A DNA stretch of 64,000 bases from Stereocaulon alpinum (taxonomy: Eukaryota; Ascomycota; Lecanoromycetes; Lecanorales; Stereocaulaceae), in assembly GCA_018257865.1 (NCBI GenBank), contig JAEUBA010000036.1:233163-297162 (forward strand), in the 5' to 3' direction. A model generated the notes under the pieces. That model saw only the letters and a list, made by a program, of their open reading frames with translations, ran no database searches and was not told the DNA's origin. The number at the start of each line of letters is the position of its first letter. Position 1 is the first letter of the stretch. The position numbers and the translations under genes are program-made. Shown one piece after another: positions 47,790 to 59,300 of the stretch.

Positions 47790-48195
47790 TCATTCACGCA
47801 AGCCCGACTGACAAAGCACATTGTCAGCCCTCGTTTATAAACAAGCTTTTATTTGTGATACGGACATTGTCATTTGCTCGCGCATTGATGTATGTAGGAC
47901 GATATAAACAGGACGCCAAGGCTTGGCGCCTTGGCACAGCTCTACTTAGCAGTGATACTGATAGGGAGAGAGCATCCAAAAGTTGTGATAGCAGCAAAAA
48001 GCGGAGGGCGGCGAGGGGAGGCTAGCCGGATGCGGCACGCTTTACCGGATGAAGTAATTCACCTGCACACATACTACGCGAGGCGCGTAAAGTGGACATA
48101 TTTCAGCCTTACAGATCTTGGCACTTCGATACTGACTGCCTTGAGCTCTTCAAACGCTCGGTTCTTAGTTAGATGTATCCGCCAGAACATTCAAG
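47790..48195. other. Intergenic stretch upstream of ARPC3
   Basis: 406 bp holding a 7-bp inverted repeat, GCCAAGG at 47915-47921 and CCTTGGC at 47929-47935, able to form a small hairpin. It is probably terminator or promoter DNA; no gene seen. Confidence 0.4.
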
Positions 48196-49070
48196 ATGCC
48201 TGTAAGAGGACCTCTACATGGCATTACAGCCACTGCTTCTAACATGACGGTAGGCATACCATTCGATATTCCTCCAAGACCAAGACGTGCGAGTGATAGG
48301 CATGCCCAGGACTGCCCCTCCAATTCCGGAGCAGTATGTCTGACAACCTCTCAGGAAACTTCGCCCTACTACCACTCCGCACAAGAACCAGAGGACCAGC
48401 CTACACCCTTCCCGCCCTACCGCCCTTAACCTCTGACCTTGAAATCGACCCAGACAGCGAATCCTACGACCCTCTAGATGAAGTCCTCTCGCTGTTCCGA
48501 GCAAATACCTTCTTTCGAAACTTTGAGATCAAGGGCCCTGCGGACAGACTGCTGATCTATGGCATTTTGTTTGTGAGCGAATGCTTGGGGAAGATAAAGC
48601 CTTCGATGGGCAAGAAAGACGCCGAAAAGGTACGCATAGGAGTGTTGTCCACTGTTCAACTATTGGGGAGGCCTGGCCGGTCATCTGTGCATATGTGGTG
48701 CTAATGCATTACGATTGGTCAACAGGCACTTCTCAATACAGCCCTGGATCAGTTTGCAATACCCGGCGATGCTAGTTTTCCGCTAAATCAGGCATTCGAG
48801 GCACCCAATGACAGGCAGGATGCGGAGACCATGCGGCAGTGGGTGCTTTGGCTATGTTCTCGCGAAACAACCCTAGCTTACTATCATACAGATATCTGTC
48901 ACAAGTGAGACAGGAGCTGGCGATGAGATTACTTGCGCGTGTATACGCGGATGGGAATACGCCGTCGAAGGCAAGTAACAATGGTCCTTTGCTGGGGACA
49001 GTTGGTGCTGACAGACCGACAGTGGTGGTTGAGTTTTACGAAGCGAAAGTTCATGGGCAAGTCCTTGTAA
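48196..49070 (+). CDS. ARC18: Arp2/3 complex subunit 3 (p21-Arc)
   Basis: Model: join(48196..48201, 48254..48299, 48355..48629, 48726..48838, 48892..48970, 49023..49070), 188 residues. This is the ARPC3 subunit of the Arp2/3 complex that nucleates branched actin at cortical patches. The mature reading runs MPAYHSIFLQDQDVRVIGNF, ALLPLRTRTRGPA, FFRNFEIKGPADRLLIYGIL, FAIPGDASFPLNQAF, DAETMRQYLSQVRQELAMRL and PSKWWLSFTKRKFMGKSL, which covers the whole family. The first exon codes only Met-Pro. Introns 1, 3 and 4 are GT-AG. Intron 2 (48300-48354) starts GCATGC and intron 5 (48971-49022) starts GCAAGT, so both are GC-AG. Intron 2 is forced by the conserved VIGNF junction. The stop gives the expected KSL ending. 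Confidence 0.9.
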
Positions 49071-49148
49071 AACAGATACCTCTAGCAATACATACGAAGG
49101 CTCCGATATCATTGGCTTTGGAGATGTTCTCCTTGCCGTGCTTTGGTC

Positions 49149-50294
49149 ATGTGGTTGCGCAATCGTGCCCCATGCAGAAATCAGCAAGGAGTGTCTTCAC
49201 TGATTTATTTGAACACATTTATCCTTCGCTTGCATACCCATGATCATGGCATCATCTGGCCAACTGGGGTACTGCCGTTGGAGCTTCGCCTCCAGATATA
49301 CTCTCACATCTTCGGCGCTGACCATGATTCACTCTTTACGTGGCAATTCGAAAGGCTACCAGAGCCGAGCGAAGGCGACTTACCGGTCTTGTTAGCAGAC
49401 CTCCTTAGGGACGAAAACTATTATGCCCACCGTCGTCGTCAAGTTGAAGTTGACAAAGAACGGACAAGGTCCGTACAATGGCAAGATGCTGTTGAAGAGG
49501 CTTTTCTTAAAGGTGCGACGGCGAACGACTTGGTTTTTCTATGCTGACTGGAATTCAAAAGCACTACGATGGGCTGGACACTATAAAAGACGGAGCCAAA
49601 AGATTGCAAATATCATCTATGAACTCATAGGCGAATTACGAACTTCAAAACAAGTCTCAACTCACATATCCGTCTTGCAACGCTTCAAACCAGCACCGGA
49701 ACCCAGCATTACGTACGTATACCTCCCTGGACCCAGCTCTCCTACACGCCCTATTATGCAAAAGTAGATGCATACCCAGCTCGATCAACGAAACCTCTAC
49801 CCCCAAACTATCTCGCCCTGATGAGAACGAATCGCACAATCCGCACCGAAGTCTCATCATACCTTCGCTCAGAGTTCCGCTTCGACTTCCTAGACGACAT
49901 CAACGCTCTACGCGCCGTCTGCTCTTCGCTAAGTCCCTCACTACTTCACTGCCTTGGAGAAATCCACCTCGAACTCATTGGGGGCTACGGCTCCCCCTTG
50001 GACCCAATCAATGGCTTCGCGGAGTGGCTAGAAAGTACACTTCCACATCTCAGCACATTGTCCCTTACCCTACACGGGTGGCCAAGATCCCTTGACGTGG
50101 AGGCAGGCGAGAGAGGCGGGCTAGGATGTGATGATTTGACGATCTTGCGGGAAGTTGAAAATCTCAACATCAGAATCGTGCTTCATTTGCAGTGGGCTGC
50201 GTATTGCGAGTCTTTTGAGGCGCGGTTTGATGGATGTGGATGGACGAAAGTCAGTAGCGGTGAGTGTCTCATCAGATGCCGGCAACGTAGGTAA
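49149..50294 (+). CDS. F-box/2EXR-like hypothetical protein (exon structure partly unresolved)
   Basis: Working model: join(49149..49512, 49562..49712, 49826..50294), 327 residues. The first intron (49 bp, donor GTGCGA, branch CTGAC) is convincing. The second (113 bp, donor GTACGT, acceptor GAG) is only the simplest phase-compatible solution. The frame upstream of LMRTNRTIRTEVSSYL is also open for about 40 codons, so a frameshift or another exon boundary is possible. The protein has GVLPLELRLQIYSHIFG, the leucine-rich opening typical of fungal F-box-like and 2EXR proteins, and later RTNRTIRTEVSSYLRSEFRF as in that class. The start at 49149 is 78 bp after the ARPC3 stop and may be too far upstream. 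The role could be substrate selection for ubiquitination; this is inferred. Confidence 0.5.
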
Positions 50295-50953
50295 GTTGGA
50301 TTTAGTAAGGGGTTGGGTTTGTTGGTTTCTGCGAATTGACGGTTTAAGTAGGCGAGGTCCGGACGTCTTTTGTCGCACGTCGTATGAGCGGCTCTCTCGT
50401 TAACCCAAGCGTTTGGAGAGAGTGTGCATGTAGGTGATGGGTCTTACTCTAATCTTGCTACGTTTGGCGCTTCGTACCTCTGAGTCTTAAACCCACCGAG
50501 TCAATCAGATACATGTCCTACGAATAGTCATCAAAACTCTGCGAGGCTGCTCTAGAGCCTTTTTAACCTTACTATATCATTGAACACAACGGTGCTACGA
50601 ATCGATGACTCTCGCATGCAAGGAAATCGGAACTTCTAATCTCTGCTGCGATGCCTCTGGGCCTAGTCCGTTGGATAATTCAACATCAAGTTCGCCGTCC
50701 CCATCCTGGTATTAGCTATACAGTATATCTGAGGCTAACACTACATACTCCAACACAAAACTACCATCGTGGGGATGAGGAGGGGGGAGGGAGGGCACTA
50801 TCTACAGGACTTTGGATATGAGATTAGCAACGCCTTCTGCCGGACTGATACTTGGCTCATAAATGAGCTATCCGATCCCTAAGCATTCCAGGTATCAAGT
50901 TATCATTAGTAATTATTCTTCATCTATCAACGTCCACCATTACCTTTATGATC
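50295..50953. other. Intergenic stretch
   Basis: About 660 bp between convergent genes, no supportable feature apart from a G-rich patch near 50780. Confidence 0.5.
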
Positions 50954-52248
50954 TTAATCAACCTTCTTATCCACCTTCTTCTCCAACGGCCTAACAATCA
51001 CACTATTGATATCATACACATCAAAGAACTTCGTAAACCCCAGTACCTGCCCAGCAGTCGTACAACCCATCGGATTAGGATTAGTCCCCCTAAACTCCAG
51101 CAGCGGAATTTGAGCCCCGTTGCAATCGTTAACAGGAAGCGGATGCAAGATATGTCGTGTTTCCATTCAATTTCCGTCCGATGAATTGGATCATTTCTAG
51201 GCCGTTGACGCTGCGTACTGTGAGTAAGGCGCTGGCGTTACCGTGTCCTTCGATCGGGAAGACGCGATTCTCGACTCTGTGTTCGTTTACAACGTACATG
51301 CGCGTATTATCTGGGCTGGGCCAGAGGCCGTGGGGTTCGATGCCGCTGCTTCGGACGGTTGTGACGTAGACGGGGATGGAGCTGGGGCTGTCTTGGCGGT
51401 AGACTTTGGTTTCATTTGTGGAGGCTACGGTGAGCCAGGCGTAGGTGATGTCGTTGACGATGGCGAAATTTGGGTGGTTGGTTTCTGCGCCGGTTTCTAG
51501 GACTGTGACTACCGTTCGCGTTTCCAGGTCTAGGATTGAGGTTTTGCCCGCGAGCTTGTGCGCAGCCCATGTTATAGTTCCTTAGGCGTTCATCATCATG
51601 TCTGAAGAGAATACCTCTCCGAGTCCGGTGTTTCGGTGGACGACTTTTTGCGCCTTGACGTCGATGATGTCTAGTGTAGCTGAGCGGATGTGGTTTACAT
51701 ACGCGGTGGCTCCGTCGGGATTGAAAAGGACTTTGCTAGGACCCGGTGCGCATAGGACACGCCCGATGATACCGCCTGCAATACCATCGACGATGTCAAC
51801 GTAGTCGGTACCCCGAGTGGCTACCCAGACTGTCCGGTTATCTGCGCTGGAGAATCGCTTATGCGGGGCACGATCCACATATGTTTGCGATACAATACTG
51901 TTGTCTAGTGTCTTGATGACTGTAAGTGTGTTGGTGGTTACGCTGATCAAATTAATGTATTTCCCATCTCGGGAGAAGCCCAAGCCATGACTGTCGACGC
52001 TTTTTACATATTGAGGGTTGAGAAGATTGCTCAAGCGCCCTTCGCCGAGGGTGATAGTGCCCAAGACCTCGTATGTGCTGGGCTTGATGACGGTTATGGT
52101 GTTTGAAGTTTGGTCGCCAGTGTAGATACGATCACTGGAGGAGATTGCTGGTGCACCAGGGAGAGCAGGAGCTTGTATCTGAGCCAAAGCCACCTCTGCG
52201 GGAAGCCACTTCTGCGGGAAGCAGGAGGGTGAGGGGAAGGAGTCGCAT
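50954..52248 (-). pseudogene. Decayed YVTN/YncE-like beta-propeller gene
   Basis: A minus-strand gene for a secreted seven-bladed propeller, readable in pieces. The ATG at 52248 starts a hydrophobic signal peptide (MRLLPLTLLLPAEV). Blade repeats follow (DRIYTGDQTSNTITVIKPST; GYINL-type strands; TDYVDIVDGIAGGIIGRVL; TAYVNHIRSATLDIIDV). A conserved C-terminus includes PVNDCNGAQIPLLEFRGTNP and ends KKVDKKVD. Three lesions break it. A 16-bp tandem duplication (52190-52205 and 52206-52221) shifts the frame inside the signal peptide. A TAA at 51582-51584 follows MMMNA, and the frame continues directly after it. A further frame change occurs near 51165 before the C-terminal segment. No introns explain them. 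The gene abuts the RIP-mutated tract, 440 bp away. Confidence 0.8.
52190..52221 (-). repeat. 16-bp tandem duplication inside the pseudogene signal peptide
   Basis: Two adjacent copies of a 16-base unit, CCACYTCTGCGGGAAG on plus, differing at one base. Because 16 is not a multiple of three it throws the signal peptide out of frame with the propeller body. Counting one copy only puts the ATG and the body in the same frame. Confidence 0.85.
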
Positions 52249-52689
52249 TTGATTAAATGTCTTGGTTGCCTTTAATATGTATGGCAAGAAATAGTTGGGT
52301 TAAATCAAAGCTCGAGACTCGTGGTAGTAATAGATGATTTAGGAAATGTATAAGATGGGTCATCGGCACTCACAACTAGAATACTATACAGGTATCACGG
52401 CTACAAGGTCGACTCAGTAGTCGCACTCTCGATCAAGACAGTGAGTTTCGGGGACTCGGGGACACTGCAGCACGGGTTCGGGTGCTGCCTTCTTCAGTGT
52501 CTCGATTGAGCGAACAGGGTCTTCAGCCTCGTCATCGTGTTTGGTGGAGTGGCGAGGAAGGTGCGGCCTTAATTAGCTTAGCTTCATAGCTTAAGTAGCT
52601 GGACCTGCCCACCACTAGAATCTATCCTTCTTCCACCTCAACGAGCTAACCTACTGAATCTGGCGACTACAGTGCGATCGTTTGAGCCT
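52249..52689. other. Transition from genic DNA to the AT-rich repeat tract
   Basis: About 440 bp of ordinary composition upstream of the pseudogene. At about 52690 the sequence switches within tens of bases to AT-rich, CpA-poor DNA. Confidence 0.6.
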
Positions 52690-54693
52690 TAAAGTCTGAT
52701 TATTCTATTCTATAATTATATTACTGCTTGATTCTATATCTATTATTATCCCTTAGTTACAGTGGTCTATTAACTGCTTTATTTATATTAAGCCTTAATT
52801 AATTAATTGCCCTTATTAAAATATACCTTAATTAACCCTATTAATACTATATTTAATCTGGTAGTACTAAACCTCTTCTAAGAACTTAGTAACTACTACT
52901 AGCTATTAAATCTAGATCTTTCTAGATAATTATTATTATTACTAACCTTAGGAGTATCACCCAGCTCCAGCTGTTCGACTTATATTAATCTAACCCCCCC
53001 TATACTAGTACCTACTATAATAACGTATAAGTAAAACGGACCGTCTTTCGTATTTTACGGAATCTTTTTAGGGAAAAGCCTATCAGCTTATAGATAGCTT
53101 ATAAAGTTTAACTATAAAATAGTAGGCTATAAAAATAATAAGGGCCTAATACCTCCCTAAATATATCTTTAGTCCCTTAATATACTATTTGTAGATAAGG
53201 TAGAGGACTAGGCTGAGAGCTATCTAAATATTATTAAGCTTTTAAATAAGGAAAACCCTACGCAAAATATAATTAATAGTCTCCGATCCCTACTATATAA
53301 GTATTTCCCTATAAAAGCTGTTAAAGTTACCCCTATACTATTTAATATAGAGCTTATAGAACTCTAATAATATATAGATAAACTACTATTCTTATATTAT
53401 AAACGGGTTATAAGTCTTATATAGTATATAGGGGTTAAGGATTATACTACTAGCGTTCGTCTCTCACTTCTTAAATTAGTAATATTAGATAATATTATAA
53501 GGGCTTTTATTAAGGGTATAGCAGACTATACTATCCGCTAGGAAGCTACTTATAGTATAGTATTAACTAATAGGTTATTAAGGAATATCTATAATATTAC
53601 TAAAGAGACCTAGCGTACTAATATTAAAGTTTAGAAGCTTCTTAATAAAGAACTTAAAGTAGACGAACTAGATTTCTATAAATAGCTAGTAGAAAGTAAT
53701 CTGCTAAAGTAGAAGATTAATATACTACTTACCTCCTACTATATTATAAAAGTAGCTATATAATTAAACTATACCTCCCTATTTTAGTAGTCCTTAGATA
53801 CTATATATTTCGATGAAACCCCTATATAACTAGAAAGACTTAAAGCTATATATATAGGTACTATAGCTAGGCAGGACCCCTAGTTCCTTAATAGGGGTAA
53901 TCTAAATTAAAGTAAAAAAAATTAGAGGCGGTTAGAACCTATTTAGTATAAACTACTAGACCGTACTACTTCTAAGAACCTATAGATTAATAGTATAAAG
54001 GTATAGACCTTCTCTAAGGATAGCTATCTTTATATAAGGTATAGGGTAATAGGCTATAATACTAGGTTATATAAAACCGCCCTACTTCTATTATAGGAAA
54101 GAGTATACCTTAGAATAATTATATTCGGGGATAACCTATAAGTTAACTTTACCTTAGTAGGATATAGATAATTTAATAGAAATCTATACCTATATACGCC
54201 TCCCCCTATAATATAAGACTTATTAAGTATAGCGAGCTCTTATACTTTCTATACCCCTTTAAATACGTCTATTAACTTATTTATAGTACTAAGAGCTAAC
54301 TCTATATATATTAGTACTATAGGACTGGAATCCCTATACTAGCTAGAGGCTAATTCTACTAAAGTAAATTATAATAAGATATTAGGTCTAAATAAGCGTC
54401 CCTATATTAAAGACCCTAAGCTAGCGTCTTAGTAGGAACCGTTTAAGTTCTAGTTTAGTAAGGATAATCGTCCGAAGAAAAAGGGTTAGAAAAAAGTAGG
54501 AAAGAAGACTAAACCGCAGCTATTAATTAGAATGTTTAATAATACTATAGGTAAATACGACTTACCTATATCTATCCGCTAAGTACTCTAAAATAATAAA
54601 GTGGATATTATATAGATAGACCTTATTATATAGTCCCCGTAGGTATATAAGGAGCTGAAAAGATTGTGTACTCAAGTCTCTAAGAAGAAGCCT

Positions 54694-54740
54694 AAGGATA
54701 AGGATAAGGATAAAGATAAGGATAAGGAAAAGGAAAAGGA
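54694..54740 (+). repeat. Hexanucleotide AAGGAT repeat
   Basis: Tandem AAGGAT with AAAGAT and AAGGAA variants, about eight units, coding a Lys-Asp/Glu run in the former gag frame. Confidence 0.85.
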
Positions 54741-54764
54741 TACTAAACTATTAAATCTATTTAG

Positions 54765-55182
54765 CTAATTCAACCCCTAGTACCCTTAGAGAGGACCTTA
54801 GTAATCTTAGTAGCAGATACCCTAGCAGATACCCCAGCAGGTCCCTTAACAAATACCTTATCAGTATTAGACGTAATAACAGCAGCAGATGTAACAGTAG
54901 CAGATATAGTAATAGTAAATATAGCAGTAGCAGATATAGTAGCAAATATAACAGTAGCAGATACTACAGTAGCAGATACAATATCAGCAGATATAATACC
55001 AAATACAGTAGCAGCAATCTCAGCAGCAGATACCTCAGCAGTAAATACCTCAGCAGTAAATACCTCAGTAGTAAATACCTCAGCAGTAAGTGCCCCAGCA
55101 GTATCTAATACCGCAGTAGCAGTAGGTACCGTAGTAATAGTAAGTACTATAGTAGTAGCAGATACCGCTAAACGTTACTAGT
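54765..55182 (+). repeat. CAG/GCA-rich low-complexity tract that stayed open and kept CpA
   Basis: About 139 codons without a stop in one plus frame, made almost only of GCA/GTA, GAT, ACA/ATA, TCA and AAT codons (Ala/Val/Asp/Thr/Asn). It includes four copies of a 15-bp unit ACCTCAGCAGTAAAT at 55032-55091. It is full of CpA on plus, in sharp contrast to flanks where CpA is nearly absent. The mixture of GCA with GTA, and ACA with ATA, looks like incomplete C-to-T conversion of an originally more uniform repeat. It lies between the gag-like and protease regions. No ATG opens it. Confidence 0.75.
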
Positions 55183-55800
55183 CGAGTTACTATAAATTTA
55201 GTATCGAATACTACGGTTGCGGAAGCGGAAAAGTATATAAGAGATCTAAATAATATAAAGAATATAGATAAGGCCTTCTAGATACCTACTATTATAATAA
55301 GGACTAATAGTACTACTATTCCCCTATAGAAAAGCTACGTCTAAGCTGACTAAGGCTCTAATATTAATATAATTTTATAAGGCTTAGTTCGATTACTAAA
55401 GCTAAACCTACGCCCTCTTTTGGAGATAGGTTTTAAGGGCTTATCGATATATACTATAGATTACCGTAATATCGTCCTATACTACTACGTTTAGCTACGA
55501 CTAACCGTTAAAGGAATATAACGTAATATTCGCTATTTTATAGCCCTAGAAGTTATTATATATATACCTAAGGGCGAAATAGAATACTTAAGCCTTATTC
55601 TAGGTATACTATAGCTTTAGATAGTTAATATATAGATATTAATACGGGGTTTGAAGATCTTTATAGGCGATATCTTAGCTAGAGAAACCCCTAGGCTAGT
55701 ATAAGGTCTAAAGATAGTATTTTATAAGTGGTATAACTTATTAATATACCCTAAGGATACTATAGCTCTACCTAATAGGACTAAAGGAATTAATATATCT

Positions 55801-55835
55801 AATAATAATAATAAAGATAATAATAATAATAATAA
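55801..55835 (+). repeat. AAT trinucleotide microsatellite
   Basis: AAT repeated with one AAG interruption, coding an Asn-rich linker in the former polyprotein frame between protease and RT. Confidence 0.85.
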
Positions 55836-58800
55836 GGATAAGCTCTCTAATACTAAAGAACTAAATCAGGGTTTTTAGAAAGTCCTCCATAAAACTTAAA
55901 ACTATAAGGGTACCTAAAATAACCTGCTATAGGTACCCGCCCTAAAGACCTAATTATAGTATCCTCCGGTTCTATAGAACTTACTAATTCCTAATAGGAG
56001 AAACCTATATCTATTTATTAGCTAGGATTCTCTATAAACGAATTCAGCTCTTTAGGTACTCTAATACTATTATTTCTATAGATACTATTAAGAAAAGCCT
56101 TTCCTAATAGATAAGTAGTATATATAGTAATTAACTACTACCCCTCTATAGAAGCTCTTAAAGCCTAGGCCCTTCAGCTAGGTTTAGAGAAGGTATTCGG
56201 TCCCCTTATACCTACCGCAGTTGATAGAATTAAAGTATTATAACTTCTCTACTAGTATAGATACCTTAATCGGGAGGACCTAACCGACCTACCTTATACT
56301 AATCTAATAATATACTGTGTTCGTATAAAGTAAGGTATAAAACTAGCGTTAGCAAAGTTTTAAAAACGTTAGCCACCGTATACTAAATAGTAGTTATATA
56401 AATTAGTTTAAGATAGACTAAAAGGAGGAATCTATAAGCTAATAGAACCTACTAATAGTTATCTATCTAAATAGAATACCCGTACTATTATAGTAGATAA
56501 AGTTGAAAACCTAAAGCCTTCTAATAAGCTACGTATAACTTTCGATTACTCCTAAGTTACGGAACTTCTACTAGGTTCTTATATAGAATTATCTTTTAAG
56601 GTATATAACTACTTATTAAACCCTAGCTATAGTTACCTATTTATAGCTGACCTTAAGCACGCCTACCTAACTATTCCCCTATACTTAGATAATAGGTATT
56701 ACTTTGCCTTTATAATTTTAGGAATTAGTTAGTATTAACTATACCGAATGTAATAAGGTTCCTAATTAGCAGGGTTTATAATAATAGAACTAGTATACTA
56801 TACCTTCAGCTTTATCCTACTACCTAGGTAAGAGCCCTCGCTGCTATATTCCTTAAGCCTAGATATACCTCCTCCTCTTACTTTCTATATAGACGATTTC
56901 TTTAGAGGTTTTAAGGACTTTAATAAATAATTTACCTTCTTAAGGGACTACTTCTTCCTACGCGTTTAATAGGCTAAACTGCTACTATTATTTAAGAAGC
57001 TTAGGCTTTTCGCTAATTAAATAAAGGCCCTTAGAGTAATATATACCGTAGGAGGGCTCGTATATATACTTAAAGAAAGAACTAATAAAATAGCTTAATA
57101 GCCTACCCCTACGGACTAAACTAGTATACGTGCCTTCTTAGGAATAGTAGGAATTACTTAAAGATAGATTAAGAATTTTGCGGAGCTAGCTAGGCCCCTA
57201 TTAAGATTAATAGGAAAGGTAGACTAGCGATAGACCGCTTTAGAATAATTATTATTTAATATCCTTAAGATTAAGTATGGTACGCGTTCAGCTATATACG
57301 GTATCGACGTATAGCTACCTATTTATTTCTATACTAATATATTAGGATTCGCTAGGGGGCTAGTTATTACCTAATTTTAGACCCTAGCCTAAGTAGATTC
57401 TTATTTAAGGAACGGAGAAGCTATAGAAGTCCCTATTATATATAATTCCTTTACTTTTCTAAGTACTCGCTGTAGATACCCTACCTATAAGCGGGAGCTA
57501 TACGCTATAGTATACTTCCTAAATAAGTACGACTACCTCTATAAGTACCTATATATCCCTGCTATAGTATATACTGACTATAAGCTAATAACTTACTTCT
57601 TATCGTCGGATTTATATAAAGGAATCTACGGCTACTAGGTAGATTAGCTACGTAGGTTAAATATTACTATTAAGTATATTCTTAGATACCGAAATAAGGT
57701 AGCTAATAGCCTTTTATATACCCTATTTTAAGATATTAATTACTCTAAGGATGCTAAGGTACTATAAATATAATCTAAGGTTAGCGAGAAGGGTCCCCGC
57801 TAGGTATAGAAGGATAGGAAAGACGGATTTAAAGCTTTCCTAGCTAAACTAAGCTTAATAGAACGTAAGGAAGTTATTTAGTATAGTACCCTCTATAGTA
57901 TAGTAAGCTTCGCGATAGAGAGCCTAGGAGCGAATAAAAAGGCTAGTATTAATACTAAATAGAAGGAAGCCTATAAGAATTCTATATAGTTTAGTAAAAT
58001 ATATAAACTGCTTATAAAAGCGCCTAGCTACCCTACTAACCTATAAGCCTTCCCTAAGCTTTTCCGAAAGGCTATAGATTACTATATTATAGACGGCGTA
58101 CTATAGATCTACTAGAGAGAAGACTACCTACTATACGTACTAGAATCTTAAGTCTTATTAGTCCTAAAAGAGTATTATAATAATAGTAGTTATTAGGCTA
58201 AAGTAGGAACCTTATCGCGAGTATATTACTTCTACTAGCTAGGGTAGGCTTAGGATATTAGAAGATATATTACTAGATATATTAAATATACTAGGTATAG
58301 TCTAGCTACTAAGTTATAGCTATTATACCCTATATACGTTATATTCCTATTTCAGCTTATAGGAATAGACTTTATTAGACTATTAGAACTAACTAAGTCT
58401 AGTGCTAGGTATATACTAAATATTATATATTATTTTAGTAGGTTCGTTATACTATTTGCTATAGAAGATAATAACGTTAAACGCGTACTCTAAAGCCTAA
58501 GATTAGTATTTGTAATATACCATAAGCTATACGCCTTCTATTATAACTAAGGGTATTACTTCTTTAATAACGTATTAAAAGACTTCCTTAAGCTGGAAGG
58601 TATTAATATTACCTATAGTCCTTCGGGCGCGTTAAAGAGTATAGGTATAGTAAAAGTAAGTAATTAACTAGTTAAGGATATTTTAAGGAAGCACCCTTAA
58701 AATAGCTATCTTAATTAGGACTAGAGACTCCCTAAGTTAGTAAGAGTAGTAAATAGCTGTATAATCCCTTACTTAAGAATATTACCTACTATAATACTAT

Positions 58801-59300
58801 TTAGTTAGATTAAGGAGGTATCTGCTACTACTTTAACCCTCCTAGCACTTTTAGGAAGGGACGTTAAAGAATAGGTTTTAGAGCTAGAAGATAAGAAGTA
58901 GTATATTTATATAGTAAGCTAATATATCCGGTACTATATAGAGTATTATAATTCGGTTATAATATTATTAAGATTACGGAAGGAAGCAGATACTATAAGA
59001 TATAATAAAGGGGTAACCCGGATAGTTCACCGTATTAATAACCTTATTATAGTATATTAGAAGGATATAGGGAAGTTATAACCTTATTAAAGAGGACCTT
59101 TTAAGATAGTAGGGTATAGTAGATTATACGGAATCTCGTTTACCTTATAATAAATTAATAGTTAAGGTATCTAAGGTACCTTCTATAGTAATTACCTTAA
59201 ACCTTTTAAACCTTATATAAGTTACCTTATAGCTGCAGACTAATACCTCTAGATACTTCTAAAGTAACTCCTTAGGGCGCCTAGAAAGGCAGGGCTCTAA

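Larger units (their letters stand above)
52690..59300 (+). mobile_element. RIP-mutated Ty3/gypsy LTR retrotransposon relic, plus orientation
   Basis: The order gag-like region, protease, RT, RNase H, integrase on plus is the Ty3/gypsy order. The frame is littered with TAG/TAA but still legible. Protease-like strands lie at about 55400-55700 (IALEVIIYIPKGEIEYLSLI). RT holds FIADLKHAYLTIPLYLD at about 56640-56690 and the YIDD active site at about 56890. RNase H at about 57300-57740 shows FYTNILGFARG, YKRELYAIVYFL and YTDYKLITYFLSSDLY. Integrase at about 58340-58700 shows GIDFIRLLELTKS and YYKLYAFYY. Nearly all CpA/TpG is converted to TpA, so the copy cannot encode protein. Exact ends and LTRs were not resolved; the left boundary is the composition shift. 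Confidence 0.75.

Noticed and set aside
47915..47935. GCCAAGG...CCTTGGC hairpin as a functional terminator
   Set aside because: Fungal Pol II does not use hairpin terminators; a 7-bp inverted repeat is expected by chance at this scale.
54757..54945. Leucine-only minus-strand frame
   Set aside because: It is the complement of the CAG/TAG-rich tract, a pure composition artefact.
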